Shown piece by piece: positions 50,862 to 59,145 of a DNA stretch of 64,000 nt; within the stretch, counting starts at the first letter, position 1; the number at the start of each line of letters is the position of its first letter. The notes below the pieces were generated by a model that saw nothing but the letters and a program-made list of their open reading frames with translations, was not told the origin of the DNA and did not search any database. Both the position numbers and the translations under genes were made by a program. Origin of the DNA: Flavobacterium sp. FEMGT703F (GTDB lineage: Bacteria > Bacteroidota > Bacteroidia > Flavobacteriales > Flavobacteriaceae); NCBI GenBank assembly GCA_002786385.1, contig PGCN01000018.1:124001-188000 (forward strand), in the 5' to 3' direction.

Positions 50862-51620
50862 ATGTCAAATTTGAAAGTGAAAACAATTTTGGTCTCTCAA
50901 CCGGAGCCTAAAGTAGAGAACTCACCTTATTTTGAGTTACAACAAAAACATAAGGTAAAAGTTGATTTCCGCTCGTTTATTCACGTAGAAGGAGTAAGTG
51001 CAAAAGACGTTAGAGCTCAAAAAATAGACCTCAACAACTATACGGCCATCATTTTAACCAGCAGAAATTCCGTAGACCATTTTTTCAGAGTAGCTGAGGA
51101 AATGCGCTACAAAGTTCCGGAAGATTTAAAATACTTTTGCCAATCGGAAGCGATTGCTTTCTATTTGCAGAAATATGTAGTGTACCGCAAACGCAAAATA
51201 TATGTGGGACAAAAAGATTTTGCTGATTTGTCTCCACTAATCAAAAAATACAAAGAAGAAAAGTTTTTGTTGCCGGCTTCAGATCAATTGAATTATGATG
51301 TGCCGCAAACTTTAAACAATTTAAAAGTAGATTGGACTCAAGCTACGTTTTACAAAACCGTAATGAGCGACTTGTCTGATTTAGCCGATGTGTATTACGA
51401 TGTATTGGCTTTCTTTAGTCCAACCGGAATCAAATCGTTGTTCAAAAACTTCCCTGATTTCAAACAAAATAATACCCGCATCGCTGTTTTCGGAAGCACT
51501 ACTCAAAAAGAAGCTTTAGAACACGGTCTACGCATTGACATTCTGGCTCCAACCCCGGAAACACCATCAATGACGATGGCTTTAGAGAAATACATAGCCG
51601 AAGCCAACAAAGGAAAATAA
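50862..51620 (+). CDS. hemD: Uroporphyrinogen-III synthase
   Basis: 252 residues. Bacteroidota HemD type: KTILVSQPEPKVENSPYF, YTAIILTSRNSVDHFF, DVLAFFSPTGIKSLFKNF and IAVFGSTTQKEALEHGL. Sequence of this family is poorly conserved, and the placement and the two-domain pattern carry the call. It closes the linear tetrapyrrole for heme and siroheme. Confidence 0.88.
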   Translation: MSNLKVKTILVSQPEPKVENSPYFELQQKHKVKVDFRSFIHVEGVSAKDVRAQKIDLNNYTAIILTSRNSVDHFFRVAEEMRYKVPEDLKYFCQSEAIAFYLQKYVVYRKRKIYVGQKDFADLSPLIKKYKEEKFLLPASDQLNYDVPQTLNNLKVDWTQATFYKTVMSDLSDLADVYYDVLAFFSPTGIKSLFKNFPDFKQNNTRIAVFGSTTQKEALEHGLRIDILAPTPETPSMTMALEKYIAEANKGK

Positions 51621-51642
51621 TTAACAATCCCGTTACAAAATA

Positions 51643-51672
51643 AAAAAGCCATTCAAAATCGAATGGCTTTTT
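51643..51672. terminator. Bidirectional terminator hemD / pckA
   Basis: GCCATTC / GAATGGC stem with flanking A6 and T5 runs between two convergent genes. Confidence 0.9.
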
Positions 51673-51696
51673 CTTTGGTTAGTTAGTTTGGTTTGT

Positions 51697-53322
51697 TTAT
51701 ACCTGAGGCCCGGCTTTTACTAAGCTTTGCCCTTGCTCGTTATCGGTATATTGAGCGAAATTTTTAATAAATCTTGAGGCTAAATCGGTTGCTTTGGCAT
51801 TCCAATCTGCGGCGTTCTCATACGTATCTCTCGGGTCTAAAATAGCAGAATTCACATCATGCAACGAAGTTGGCACTGTCAAATTGAAGACCGGAATTGT
51901 TTTGGTTTCCGCTTTTTCAATCGAACCATCTAAAATAGCATCGATGATAGCACGAGTATCTTTAATAGAGATACGTTTTCCGGTTCCGTTCCAACCTGTA
52001 TTAACCATATAAGCTGTAGCGTTATTTTCCTCCATTTTCTTTACCAACTCTTCTCCGTATTTCGTTGGATGTAAGGATAAAAACGCCTTACCGAAACAAG
52101 CGGAAAAAGTCGGCTCCGGTTGCGTAACACCTCTTTCCGTTCCGGCTAACTTGGCCGTAAAACCAGACAAGAAGTAATATTGTGTTTGCTCCGGTGTTAA
52201 TTTAGAAACCGGTGGCATGACGCCAAATGCATCCGCTGTTAAGAAAATTACTTTGGTAGCGTGACCGGCTTTAGAAATCGGTTTAACAATATTTTGAATG
52301 TGATAAATCGGGTAAGAAACTCGGGTGTTTTGGGTTACCGAACCGTCTTTAAAATCAATGGCACCGTTGGCATCAACCGTTACGTTTTCCAACAAGGCAT
52401 CTCTCTTAATCGCTCCGTAAATGTCCGGTTCGTTTTCTTGACTCAAATCGATGGTTTTAGCATAACAACCACCCTCAAAGTTAAAAACGCCTTCATCGTC
52501 CCAACCGTGCTCGTCATCGCCGATTAATTCGCGTTTAGGATCTGTAGACAAAGTGGTTTTCCCTGTTCCGGATAGTCCGAAAAAGACTGCCACATCGCCG
52601 TCTTTTCCTTTGTTGGCAGAACAGTGCATTGAAGCAATTCCTTGCAATGGTAAGTAGTAGTTCATCATCGAGAACATTCCTTTTTTCATCTCACCACCAT
52701 ACCAAGTACCGCCAATCAATTGCATTTTTTCGGTTAAATTGAAAGCGATGTACACTTCAGAGTTCAATCCGTGAGCCGCATAATCTTTGAAAGAAGTTTT
52801 GGAACCGTTCATGACAATAAAATCAGGCTCACCGAAATTAGCCAATTCTTCTTCCGTAGGACGGATAAACATATTGGTTACAAAATGCGCTTGCCAAGCC
52901 ACTTCCATGATGAAGCGAACTTTTAAACGGGTATTTTCATTGGCGCCGCAAAAAGCGTCAACCACATATAATTTTTTTCCGGATAATTGGCTAACTGTCG
53001 TTTCTTTTAAAGCTTCCCAAGTGTTTTGTGAGATAGGTTTGTTATCGTTAGCTGCCTTCTCGGAATTCCACCAAATGGTATTTTCGGTTACGGCATCTTT
53101 AACAATGTATTTGTCTTTAGGTGATCTTCCGGTAAATACTCCGGTCATCACATTTACTGCTCCGAGTTCAGTAAGCTGTCCTTTTTCGTAACCTTCTAAA
53201 TTCGGATTTAGTTCGTCATTGTATAATTGGTCAAAAGAGGGATTATGAATGATTTCTTGAACGTTTTGTATACCATATTGGTCCAACGAAATCGATTTCG
53301 TAATTTGAGCGTAGTTCTCCAT
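51697..53322 (-). CDS. pckA: Phosphoenolpyruvate carboxykinase (ATP)
   Basis: 541 residues, the expected length. ATP site [11 protein letters not shown], metal site [14 protein letters not shown], substrate site [12 protein letters not shown] and [21 protein letters not shown]. It makes PEP from oxaloacetate and ATP, the first committed step of gluconeogenesis. Single gene. Confidence 0.97.
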   Translation of the reverse strand: MENYAQITKSISLDQYGIQNVQEIIHNPSFDQLYNDELNPNLEGYEKGQLTELGAVNVMTGVFTGRSPKDKYIVKDAVTENTIWWNSEKAANDNKPISQNTWEALKETTVSQLSGKKLYVVDAFCGANENTRLKVRFIMEVAWQAHFVTNMFIRPTEEELANFGEPDFIVMNGSKTSFKDYAAHGLNSEVYIAFNLTEKMQLIGGTWYGGEMKKGMFSMMNYYLPLQGIASMHCSANKGKDGDVAVFFGLSGTGKTTLSTDPKRELIGDDEHGWDDEGVFNFEGGCYAKTIDLSQENEPDIYGAIKRDALLENVTVDANGAIDFKDGSVTQNTRVSYPIYHIQNIVKPISKAGHATKVIFLTADAFGVMPPVSKLTPEQTQYYFLSGFTAKLAGTERGVTQPEPTFSACFGKAFLSLHPTKYGEELVKKMEENNATAYMVNTGWNGTGKRISIKDTRAIIDAILDGSIEKAETKTIPVFNLTVPTSLHDVNSAILDPRDTYENAADWNAKATDLASRFIKNFAQYTDNEQGQSLVKAGPQV

Positions 53323-53357
53323 AAAATTGAGTTTGTGTTGTATTATGAATCAGGGTA

Positions 53358-53365
53358 CAAAGGTA
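53358..53365 (-). promoter_or_regulatory. -7 promoter box of pckA
   Basis: Minus-strand TACCTTTG, 36 bp upstream of the ATG at 53322. Confidence 0.6.
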
Positions 53366-53402
53366 AAAATTAAATTTCAGAAACTATTTTTTTCTCTGAA
53401 TA

Positions 53403-53789
53403 TTATTTTTTTCGAAGTGTTAAATTCCACAACAAGGCTGTCCAGCTCAATATTAACAAGGCTCCGCCGATTGGTGTAACGATACCCAACGGTCTGAAAT
53501 CAATTCCGGTAATGGTTCGAGTGGCCAAAACATAAATAGATCCGGAGAAGAAAACTACACCCACAACTACCAACTGAAATACCTTTTTTTTGACAACATC
53601 CGATACCAAGGCGGTTGTTCCCAAAAAAAGTAAAAACAGCGCGTGATACATTTGGTATTTGACACCGGTTTCAAAAGTTACTAATGCTTCTTCGGTCAAT
53701 TCTTTTTTTAAGGCATGTGCTCCAAATGCGCCCAAAATAATTGCTGTGATTCCTAAAATTGAGGCGGAGCTTATGATTTTTCGTTCCAT
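53403..53789 (-). CDS. DUF423 membrane protein
   Basis: 128 residues, four membrane helices. Start SASILGITAIILGAFGAHALKKELTEEAL and YHALFLLFLG are the DUF423 signature; later GITGIDFRPLGIVTPIGGALLI-like loop (TGIDFRPLGIVTPIGGALLI). Widespread small membrane family (YwdK/YgdD) of unknown function. Confidence 0.92.
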   Translation of the reverse strand: MERKIISSASILGITAIILGAFGAHALKKELTEEALVTFETGVKYQMYHALFLLFLGTTALVSDVVKKKVFQLVVVGVVFFSGSIYVLATRTITGIDFRPLGIVTPIGGALLILSWTALLWNLTLRKK

Positions 53790-53814
53790 AGGTTTTGTGT
53801 TGTATACTATTCTG

Positions 53815-53822
53815 CAAATTTA
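53815..53822 (-). promoter_or_regulatory. -7 promoter box of the DUF423 gene
   Basis: Minus-strand TAAATTTG, 26 bp before the ATG at 53789. Confidence 0.5.
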
Positions 53823-53889
53823 TCCGTTATTTCAATTCAAAATCGAAGTAATTTCACTTTTCTTTTATAGCTGACCTTTTTTAAAATTT

Positions 53890-53897
53890 TATATTTG
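53890..53897 (+). promoter_or_regulatory. -7 promoter box of the DUF3108 gene
   Basis: TATATTTG, 18 bp upstream of the ATG at 53915. Confidence 0.6.
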
Positions 53898-53914
53898 CAA
53901 CTTAATTTTCAACT

Positions 53915-54673
53915 ATGAAAAAGATTATTTGGGGCGTTTGCCTATTTGTTTTAGGTTTTTCTAACTTAAGTTTTGGTCAGGCAATTAAATCAGGAGAAAA
54001 ATTAGTGTATGCCGGCTCCTATAATATGAGCGGATTGATGACGCAATTGGCACAGGTAACCATGAGCACCGAAACCGTATCGACTTCCAAAAATGCCTAT
54101 TTGCATTTGAGTTGTGAATTGTCTACTTACAGCAAATGGGACTCGTTTTTTAAAATCAGAGACATTTATGAGTCTTATGTTAACCCCGCAAACCTAAAAC
54201 CCAGTTTGTACAAAAGAAGCATAGACGAAGGCGGCTATACCAAAAAGGAAAAATATGCATTCAAAGGCAACACGGTAAACAGCACGACAAAGCGAAAAAA
54301 CAAACCCGAAACCCAAAAAAAATTCACTATTGGCGCTTCAACCCAAGATGTGATTTCGCTTTTGTATAAAGTCAGAACACTCGATTTCAGCAAATTCAAA
54401 GTGGGACAAACCCAAAACCTAATGATTGTTTTTGATGAAAAACAGATTCCGGTTACCCTTAAATTTATGGGAAAAGAAACCGTAAACGCCGGTAATTTGG
54501 GCAAAAAAGAATGTTACAAATTGTCTATCAGCGCCAAAACGGATGCTTTAAAAGGCAAAGACAAAAACCTGATTTGGCTGACCGCTGACGCTAACAAAAT
54601 TCCTGCCTTACTCAAATTCAGTATTCCTGTCGGCACCGGACAATTAACACTAACGTCTGCCTCGGGCATTTAA
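53915..54673 (+). CDS. DUF3108 exported protein
   Basis: 252 residues. Signal peptide MKKIIWGVCLFVLGFSNLSFGQ; then FKIRDIYESYVNPANLKPSLYKRSIDEGG, the DUF3108 core, ASTQDVISLLYKVRTLDFSKF and a final LLKFSIPVGTGQLTL. Beta-rich, probably periplasmic. Function unknown. The next gene follows after 10 bp. Confidence 0.9.
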   Translation: MKKIIWGVCLFVLGFSNLSFGQAIKSGEKLVYAGSYNMSGLMTQLAQVTMSTETVSTSKNAYLHLSCELSTYSKWDSFFKIRDIYESYVNPANLKPSLYKRSIDEGGYTKKEKYAFKGNTVNSTTKRKNKPETQKKFTIGASTQDVISLLYKVRTLDFSKFKVGQTQNLMIVFDEKQIPVTLKFMGKETVNAGNLGKKECYKLSISAKTDALKGKDKNLIWLTADANKIPALLKFSIPVGTGQLTLTSASGI

Positions 54674-54683
54674 GACCTATCTT

Positions 54684-55007
54684 ATGAGAAAACTATTTTT
54701 AATCTTATCCGTTGTTTTTGGTGTTTTAGGTATCGCCTTTACCATATTACCGCTAGATACTTTGGCCTTTTTGCCTATTGGACTGGCATTCGTATTTGGT
54801 TTACTAACTTTAAAAAAATCAGAAGACAGTCAGAAGAAATTCCCTAAAATCATTTTAACAATTGCCGCATTATGCTCAACTGTAGTATTAGGCAAAACTT
54901 TGTTGGTTAAAGACGAAGTCGCTACCGATACCCAATTTGAACAACAAAAAATTGAAACCAAACAAGAAGCCAAAAAAGAGCTCGAAGAACTCGAAGGTTT
55001 AGAATAA
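54684..55007 (+). CDS. Small membrane protein with acidic C-terminal helix
   Basis: 107 residues. Two or three hydrophobic segments (about 4-22, 24-42 and 57-75), then a charged tail with many Glu and Lys (EQQKIETKQEAKKELEELEG) that should be a coiled coil. No family recognised. Transcribed with the DUF3108 gene (10 bp apart); terminator at 55011. Confidence 0.7.
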   Translation: MRKLFLILSVVFGVLGIAFTILPLDTLAFLPIGLAFVFGLLTLKKSEDSQKKFPKIILTIAALCSTVVLGKTLLVKDEVATDTQFEQQKIETKQEAKKELEELEGLE

Positions 55008-55010
55008 CTG

Positions 55011-55039
55011 AAAGTCCATCCGAAACGATGGGCTTTTTT
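55011..55039 (+). terminator. Terminator of the DUF3108 operon
   Basis: AAAGtCCATC / GATGGgCTTTTTT with one G-T pair, directly after the stop codon. Confidence 0.75.
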
Positions 55040-55055
55040 GTTAGAATCAAATTCA

Positions 55056-55063
55056 TACATTTG
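55056..55063 (+). promoter_or_regulatory. -7 promoter box of the saccharopine dehydrogenase-like gene
   Basis: TACATTTG, 21 bp upstream of the ATG at 55085. Confidence 0.6.
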
Positions 55064-55084
55064 TGACCAACAACAAACAAACGC

Positions 55085-56458
55085 ATGAGACAAATTCTGA
55101 TTATCGGTGCCGGTCGTTCCGCATCGTCTTTGATACAATACCTTTTAAACAAATCCAACGAAGAAAATTTACACCTAACCATAGGCGATTTATCGTTAGA
55201 ATTGGCGCAACGCAAAACCAATAACCATCCCAACGCTACGGCCATTGCGCTCGACATCAACAACGAAGCCCAACGCCAAGCTGAAATCCAAAAAGCCGAC
55301 ATCGTAATCTCTATGTTACCGGCACACATGCACATCGAAGTGGCAAAAGATTGTGTAATGTTCCAAAAAAATATGGTCACGGCTTCCTATATATCCGATG
55401 CTATGCAAAGCTTAGATGCCGAAGTCAAAGCCAAAGGATTGATTTTTATGAATGAAATCGGACTTGATCCGGGCATCGATCACATGAGCGCGATGAAAGT
55501 CATAGACGACATCAAAGCCAAAGGCGGCAAAATGATTTTATTCGAATCATTCTGCGGGGGTTTAGTAGCGCCCGAAAGCGATACCAATTTGTGGAACTAT
55601 AAATTCACTTGGGCACCGCGTAATGTGGTGTTGGCCGGTCAAGGTGGTGCTTCCAAATTCATCCAAGAAGGCAAATACAAATACATTCCGTACCACAAAT
55701 TGTTCCGCAGAACCGAATTCCTGGAAGTGGAAGGCTACGGCAAATTTGAAGGTTACGCCAACCGTGATTCCCTCAAATACCGAAGCGTATACGGCTTAGA
55801 CGATGTACTCACTTTGTACCGTGGCACCATTCGTCGCGTAGGATTCTCCAAAGCTTGGAACATGTTTGTACAATTGGGCATGACCGATGACACTTACGTA
55901 ATGGAAGACTCAGAAAACATGAGCTACCGCGATTTCATCAATTCGTTCTTGCCGTATTCTCCAACCGATTCGGTGGAAATCAAAACCCGTTTGCAATTGG
56001 GTATTGAGCAAGACGACATCATGTGGGATAAACTCCTAGAACTGGATTTGTTCAACCCGAATAAGAAAGTCGGACTCAAAAATGCCACACCGGCGCAAAT
56101 CCTCGAACGCATCCTCAACGACAGCTGGTCACTACAACCCGAAGACAAAGACATGATTGTCATGTACCACAAATTCGGCTACGAAATCAATGGCAAGCGC
56201 CAACAAATCGACTCCAAAATGGTTTGCATCGGAGACGACCAAACCTATACCGCTATGGCCAAAACCGTAGGCTTACCGGTAGCTATGGCGACCTTGCAAA
56301 TCCTCAACGGCAACATCAAAACGCCGGGTGTACAACTGCCCATCCGTCCCGAAGTGTATAACCCAATCTTAAAAGAATTGGAAACCTTCGGCGTGGTTTT
56401 CAAAGAAACCGAAATGCCATATGTAGGCTACAATCCGGATCGACTGTTAGGGAATTAA
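55085..56458 (+). CDS. Saccharopine dehydrogenase family protein (LYS9-like)
   Basis: 457 residues. NAD(P) motif IIGAGRSASSLIQYLL, then MLPAHMHIEVAKDCVMF, GLDPGIDHMSA, GGLVAPESDTNLWNYKFTW and VEGYGKFEGYANRDSL, as in eukaryote-like saccharopine reductase/dehydrogenase. It would handle saccharopine and lysine; many Bacteroidota have it for lysine breakdown. Next gene is an Lrp-family regulator, which suits amino acid control. Own promoter and terminator. Confidence 0.88.
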   Translation: MRQILIIGAGRSASSLIQYLLNKSNEENLHLTIGDLSLELAQRKTNNHPNATAIALDINNEAQRQAEIQKADIVISMLPAHMHIEVAKDCVMFQKNMVTASYISDAMQSLDAEVKAKGLIFMNEIGLDPGIDHMSAMKVIDDIKAKGGKMILFESFCGGLVAPESDTNLWNYKFTWAPRNVVLAGQGGASKFIQEGKYKYIPYHKLFRRTEFLEVEGYGKFEGYANRDSLKYRSVYGLDDVLTLYRGTIRRVGFSKAWNMFVQLGMTDDTYVMEDSENMSYRDFINSFLPYSPTDSVEIKTRLQLGIEQDDIMWDKLLELDLFNPNKKVGLKNATPAQILERILNDSWSLQPEDKDMIVMYHKFGYEINGKRQQIDSKMVCIGDDQTYTAMAKTVGLPVAMATLQILNGNIKTPGVQLPIRPEVYNPILKELETFGVVFKETEMPYVGYNPDRLLGN

Positions 56459-56479
56459 TAGCGTAGCTGAGTTACTGAG

Positions 56480-56555
56480 AAGCGAATGGCTCGGGCATTT
56501 TTGGCAGCGTAATTCCTGCTGTCCGTTTTACTTCGTGCCACTCCCATCAGGGCTA
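56480..56555 (-). repeat. Family A element, copy 4
   Basis: Minus strand: TAGCCCTGATGGGAGTGGCA ... AACGGACAGCAGGAATTACG ... CCCGAGCCATTCGCTTCT. A GAGTTACTGAG octamer pair (CTGAGTTA, CTGAGAAG) precedes it at 56467-56482. Confidence 0.75.
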
Positions 56556-56594
56556 GTCGGCAAACCATTTTACCTTCAGCAAATCGTATTATAC

Positions 56595-56627
56595 AAACCA
56601 AAATCTTAACCGATTTTGGTTTTTTTG
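56595..56627 (+). terminator. Terminator of the saccharopine dehydrogenase-like gene
   Basis: AAACCAAAATC / GATTTTGGTTT, 6-nt loop, then a T tract. It is separated from the stop codon by the family A element. Confidence 0.85.
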
Positions 56628-56675
56628 TTTAAACATTTAAAGTAAATCCTTATTTTTACTTTAAATATTTGAGTC

Positions 56676-56768
56676 ATGAAAATTAATCAACTACAAATAG
56701 AAATTGATGATTTGATATTAAGAGGAGCAAGTCCGGTGGACTTGAGGTACACAAGCTTTAGCTTGTAA
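56676..56768 (+). pseudogene. Truncated duplicate of the lrp 5' end, running into a double hairpin
   Basis: The first 35 bases (MKINQLQIEID) repeat those of the lrp gene at 56793 with three differences, all at third codon positions (ATT/ATC, CTA/CTG, GAT/GAC). Then identity stops; the frame reads on for 19 codons and ends at TAA 56766. The non-lrp part contains two perfect inverted repeats: CAAGTCC-GGT-GGACTTG (56728-56744) and ACAAGCT-TT-AGCTTGT (56751-56766). Probably remnant of an Lrp paralogue interrupted or replaced by a palindromic element; translation as a 30-residue peptide is possible but doubtful. Confidence 0.7.
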
Positions 56769-56792
56769 TACTCATCATAAACACATAAACCT

Positions 56793-57263
56793 ATGAAAAT
56801 CAATCAACTGCAAATAGAAATTGACGGCATCGACAAAGAAATCCTCCGCGACCTTATGGAAGATGCCCGAAAACCCATTTTACAAATCGCCAATAAAATC
56901 GGGATTTCCGGTGCGGCGATTCACCAACGGTTGCGCAAACTCGAAGAAGCCGGTGTGATTTCGGGCTCTAAAGTGGTCATAGACAATAAAGTGTTAGGCT
57001 ATAAAACCATGGCCTTCATTGGCATTTATTTAGACAAAGCCTCGAGCAATGCCGACGCCGTAAGAGAACTCAAAAAAATCCCTGAAGTATTGGAATGCCA
57101 CTACACCACCGGAAACTGGAGCATCCTGATCAAAATTATTTGTCGCGACAACGAACACCTGATGCAATTGCTCAACAAAAAAATCCAACCCATCGAAGGC
57201 GTTTCAAGAACGGAGACTTTTATTTCGTTAGAACAACAGTTAGAACGACAAATTCAGTTGTAG
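56793..57263 (+). CDS. Lrp/AsnC family regulator
   Basis: 156 residues. HTH at about 20-60 (ANKIGISGAAIHQRLRKLEEAGVI) and RAM ligand domain (YKTMAFIGIYLDKASSN, VLECHYTTGNWSILIKI). Feast/famine regulators respond to amino acids as octamers. It lies 334 bp after the saccharopine dehydrogenase-like gene. A first-copy fragment (56676) and two hairpins stand between it and its probable original promoter. Confidence 0.92.
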   Translation: MKINQLQIEIDGIDKEILRDLMEDARKPILQIANKIGISGAAIHQRLRKLEEAGVISGSKVVIDNKVLGYKTMAFIGIYLDKASSNADAVRELKKIPEVLECHYTTGNWSILIKIICRDNEHLMQLLNKKIQPIEGVSRTETFISLEQQLERQIQL

Positions 57264-57289
57264 GTTATAAGTTGTGGGTTATAGGTTCG

Positions 57290-57373
57290 TCAGTTCGAGT
57301 GGTTTTGTGGAGTGCAACGGAACAAAAATTGACCCGAGGCTTTAGCCGAATTGAGCGAAGCTAATCGAGAATC
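57290..57373 (+). repeat. Dispersed hairpin-type sequence (family C)
   Basis: GTCAGTTCGAGTGGTTTTGT ... AACAAAAATTG ... GCTAATCGAGAATC: outer TTCGAG / ATCGAGAA and inner TTTTGT / ACAAAA arms. A 14-nt imperfect tandem duplication (GTTGTAGGTTATAA, GTTGTGGGTTATAG) lies just before it at 57257-57284. Non-coding, downstream of lrp. Confidence 0.5.
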
Positions 57374-57404
57374 TTTGCTTGCAAGTACATTTATTGCTTC
57401 TCTC

Positions 57405-57495
57405 TAGCCCCGATTGAAGCGGTTACCACGTAACCCGAAAAGCGGGAAAACGCCCCGAAGCTTCGGGGTGAATAAAGCCCAAGCCATTCCGCTCC
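57405..57495 (+). repeat. Family A element, copy 5 (long form)
   Basis: TAGCCCCGATTGAAGC, then GGTTAC-CAC-GTAACC, CCCG-AAAA-GCGGG, the perfect palindrome CCCCGAAGCTTCGGGG, and an ending AAGCCATTCCGCTCC. Three hairpins in series within 91 bp. Confidence 0.8.
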
Positions 57496-57503
57496 CAAAC
57501 AAA

Positions 57504-57529
57504 AAACCCGCTACTTTCGTAACGGGTTT
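57504..57529 (-). terminator. Terminator of the zinc peptidase gene
   Basis: AAACCCG-c-TAC / GTA-a-CGGGTTT with TTTC loop; T tract follows on the minus strand. Confidence 0.85.
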
Positions 57530-57533
57530 GTTT

Positions 57534-58235
57534 TTATTCGTCTCTGGAACCTCCAAATACTTGCAGCGCCCAATACAAAAGCGAGGCTAATGCGCCAATC
57601 GCGGCGACTACATACGTTCGGGCGGCCCATTTTAAGGCATCTTCAGCACCGGCGTATTCTTGCTGGCTCACCATGTTTTTGTTTTTTAACCAAGCCAAAG
57701 CACGATTACTGGCGTCGTATTCTACCGGCAAAGTAATAAAACTGAAAGCAGTAGCGATCGCCATCAAAAGCAATCCGGCTACAGCTATGTAAAATCCGAG
57801 TCCTAAACCGGCGGCTGCGCCTAAAATTAAACCACCGATAACTAACCATTGCGACATACCGGAAGCTACATTAACAATAGGCACCAACTGCGAACGCAAC
57901 TGTAACATATTGTAAGCTGTGGCGTGTTGTACGGCATGACCGCATTCGTGAGCGGCTACGGCGGCAGCGGCAGCATTGCGTTGGTTGTAGACGCCTTCGC
58001 TTAAGTTAACCGTTTTGTCGGTTGGATTGTAATGGTCTGTCAATTGGCCCGGTGTAGAAATCACTTTCACATCGTATATGCCGTGATCGTGTAACATTTG
58101 AGTGGCAATTTCGGCACCACTCATGCCATTGCGCAACTGTAAATGGGAATACTCCTCAAACTTGCTTTTGAGTTTTGAACTTACTGCAAAACTCACCAAA
58201 GCAATCAAACCAATTAAAATATAATAGCCTAACAT
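57534..58235 (-). CDS. YugP-like zinc metallopeptidase, membrane-bound
   Basis: 233 residues. Membrane anchor at about 3-20, zinc motif HECGHAVQH (HExxH, near 95-103), three further hydrophobic segments and a final one near 205-225. The YugP/Zn_peptidase_2 family (SGAEIATQMLHDHGIYDVKV start) is common but uncharacterised. Transcribed alone. Confidence 0.93.
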   Translation of the reverse strand: MLGYYILIGLIALVSFAVSSKLKSKFEEYSHLQLRNGMSGAEIATQMLHDHGIYDVKVISTPGQLTDHYNPTDKTVNLSEGVYNQRNAAAAAVAAHECGHAVQHATAYNMLQLRSQLVPIVNVASGMSQWLVIGGLILGAAAGLGLGFYIAVAGLLLMAIATAFSFITLPVEYDASNRALAWLKNKNMVSQQEYAGAEDALKWAARTYVVAAIGALASLLYWALQVFGGSRDE

Positions 58236-58278
58236 AATTTCTGAATTTAAGTTTCTAAACTTGCTTCAAAAGGTGCGC

Positions 58279-58286
58279 CAAAGCTA
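58279..58286 (-). promoter_or_regulatory. -7 promoter box of the zinc peptidase gene
   Basis: Minus-strand TAGCTTTG, 43 bp upstream of the ATG at 58235. Confidence 0.55.
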
Positions 58287-58305
58287 AACCAATGACAGCT
58301 TGTCA

Positions 58306-58980
58306 CTACAACAAAGTAATTCCAAATACAAAACGATTGTTCCCTGATTCGCCGATATTATTCAAAACGCTACCAAATTCCGAATCATAACGTCCGCGTG
58401 TTAAGGCAAATTCATAACCGGCGTTGACTTTCACCTCAAAACTCGATTTTTTAAACAAGTACATCGAAACCGATGGACCGAAATACAACATTTGATTGTT
58501 AAAACTCACGTGACCGCTGTTGCTGTTCGGATCTAAATCGTTTAAGTCGATGGTGTTGTTTTTGGAGTAAATATCGTATTGACTGCCCATGTAGGCCAAC
58601 GAAAGTCCGGTGGTGAAAGCAAACTTCTCTTTGTTTACCAAATTATAATGTACTCTCATGCGGGTATTGAATCCACGATATTTCATTTCGTTGTTGTCTT
58701 TCTCGGGTTTGGCAAACAAAAAACCAAACTCGATATCCCCCGAGTATTCCTTGCCGAATACGTTCAATCCGAAAGTCAATTCGGGTACAAAACTGTCCAA
58801 TTCCGGTAAATCGGCATTGCTGAGTTTTTTGTTGAGATTCATGTTGTCGTTAATGTTACCGTTGAATCCGATATAACCGTCTACTTTGACTTTTTTGGTT
58901 TTAGTAGAATCTGACGATTGCACCTGACTAAAACCTACATAAGAAGACAATAAGACTAAAGTGAATAATACTTTTTTCAT
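58306..58980 (-). CDS. Outer membrane beta-barrel protein
   Basis: About 224 residues from ATG 58980 (MKKVLFTLVLLSSYVGFSQ); the ATG at 59004 overlaps the promoter box and is unlikely. Signal peptide, a linker (QSSDSTKTKKVKVDGY), then alternating hydrophobic strands ending in RFVFGITLL. Resembles OmpW/OprF-like barrels. Function not known. Confidence 0.85.
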   Translation of the reverse strand: MKKVLFTLVLLSSYVGFSQVQSSDSTKTKKVKVDGYIGFNGNINDNMNLNKKLSNADLPELDSFVPELTFGLNVFGKEYSGDIEFGFLFAKPEKDNNEMKYRGFNTRMRVHYNLVNKEKFAFTTGLSLAYMGSQYDIYSKNNTIDLNDLDPNSNSGHVSFNNQMLYFGPSVSMYLFKKSSFEVKVNAGYEFALTRGRYDSEFGSVLNNIGESGNNRFVFGITLL

Positions 58981-59001
58981 AAGGTTTGTTTTTAAGTTAT
59001 T

Positions 59002-59009
59002 CAAAAATA
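59002..59009 (-). promoter_or_regulatory. -7 promoter box of the barrel protein gene
   Basis: Minus-strand TATTTTTG, 21 bp before ATG 58980, covering the alternative ATG at 59004. Confidence 0.55.
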
Positions 59010-59081
59010 AAAAGAGATACTACTGCTGAAAATGGATTTAACGTTTTGTTGGCTAATGGTGAAGATAAAGAGTAAAAAGTA

Positions 59082-59127
59082 AAAAGGGATAAGGCAAAAG
59101 TTGGTTCACTTTTCCCTTATCCCTTTT
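59082..59127 (-). terminator. Long inverted repeat after leuS, possible terminator
   Basis: Thirteen bp AAAAGGGATAAGG / CCTTATCCCTTTT, one C/C mismatch, then AAAAGT / ACTTTT, loop of 6. At 20 bp it is the longest stem in the window. Preceded by GTAAAAA repeats. Placed 18 bp after the leuS stop; it could be a terminator or a repeat remnant. Confidence 0.6.
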
Positions 59128-59145
59128 CACTTATCCCTCAAATTA

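Noticed and set aside
59082..59127. Long stem after leuS as a transposon end
   Set aside because: No transposase, no second end and no target duplication nearby; better taken as terminator or repeat.
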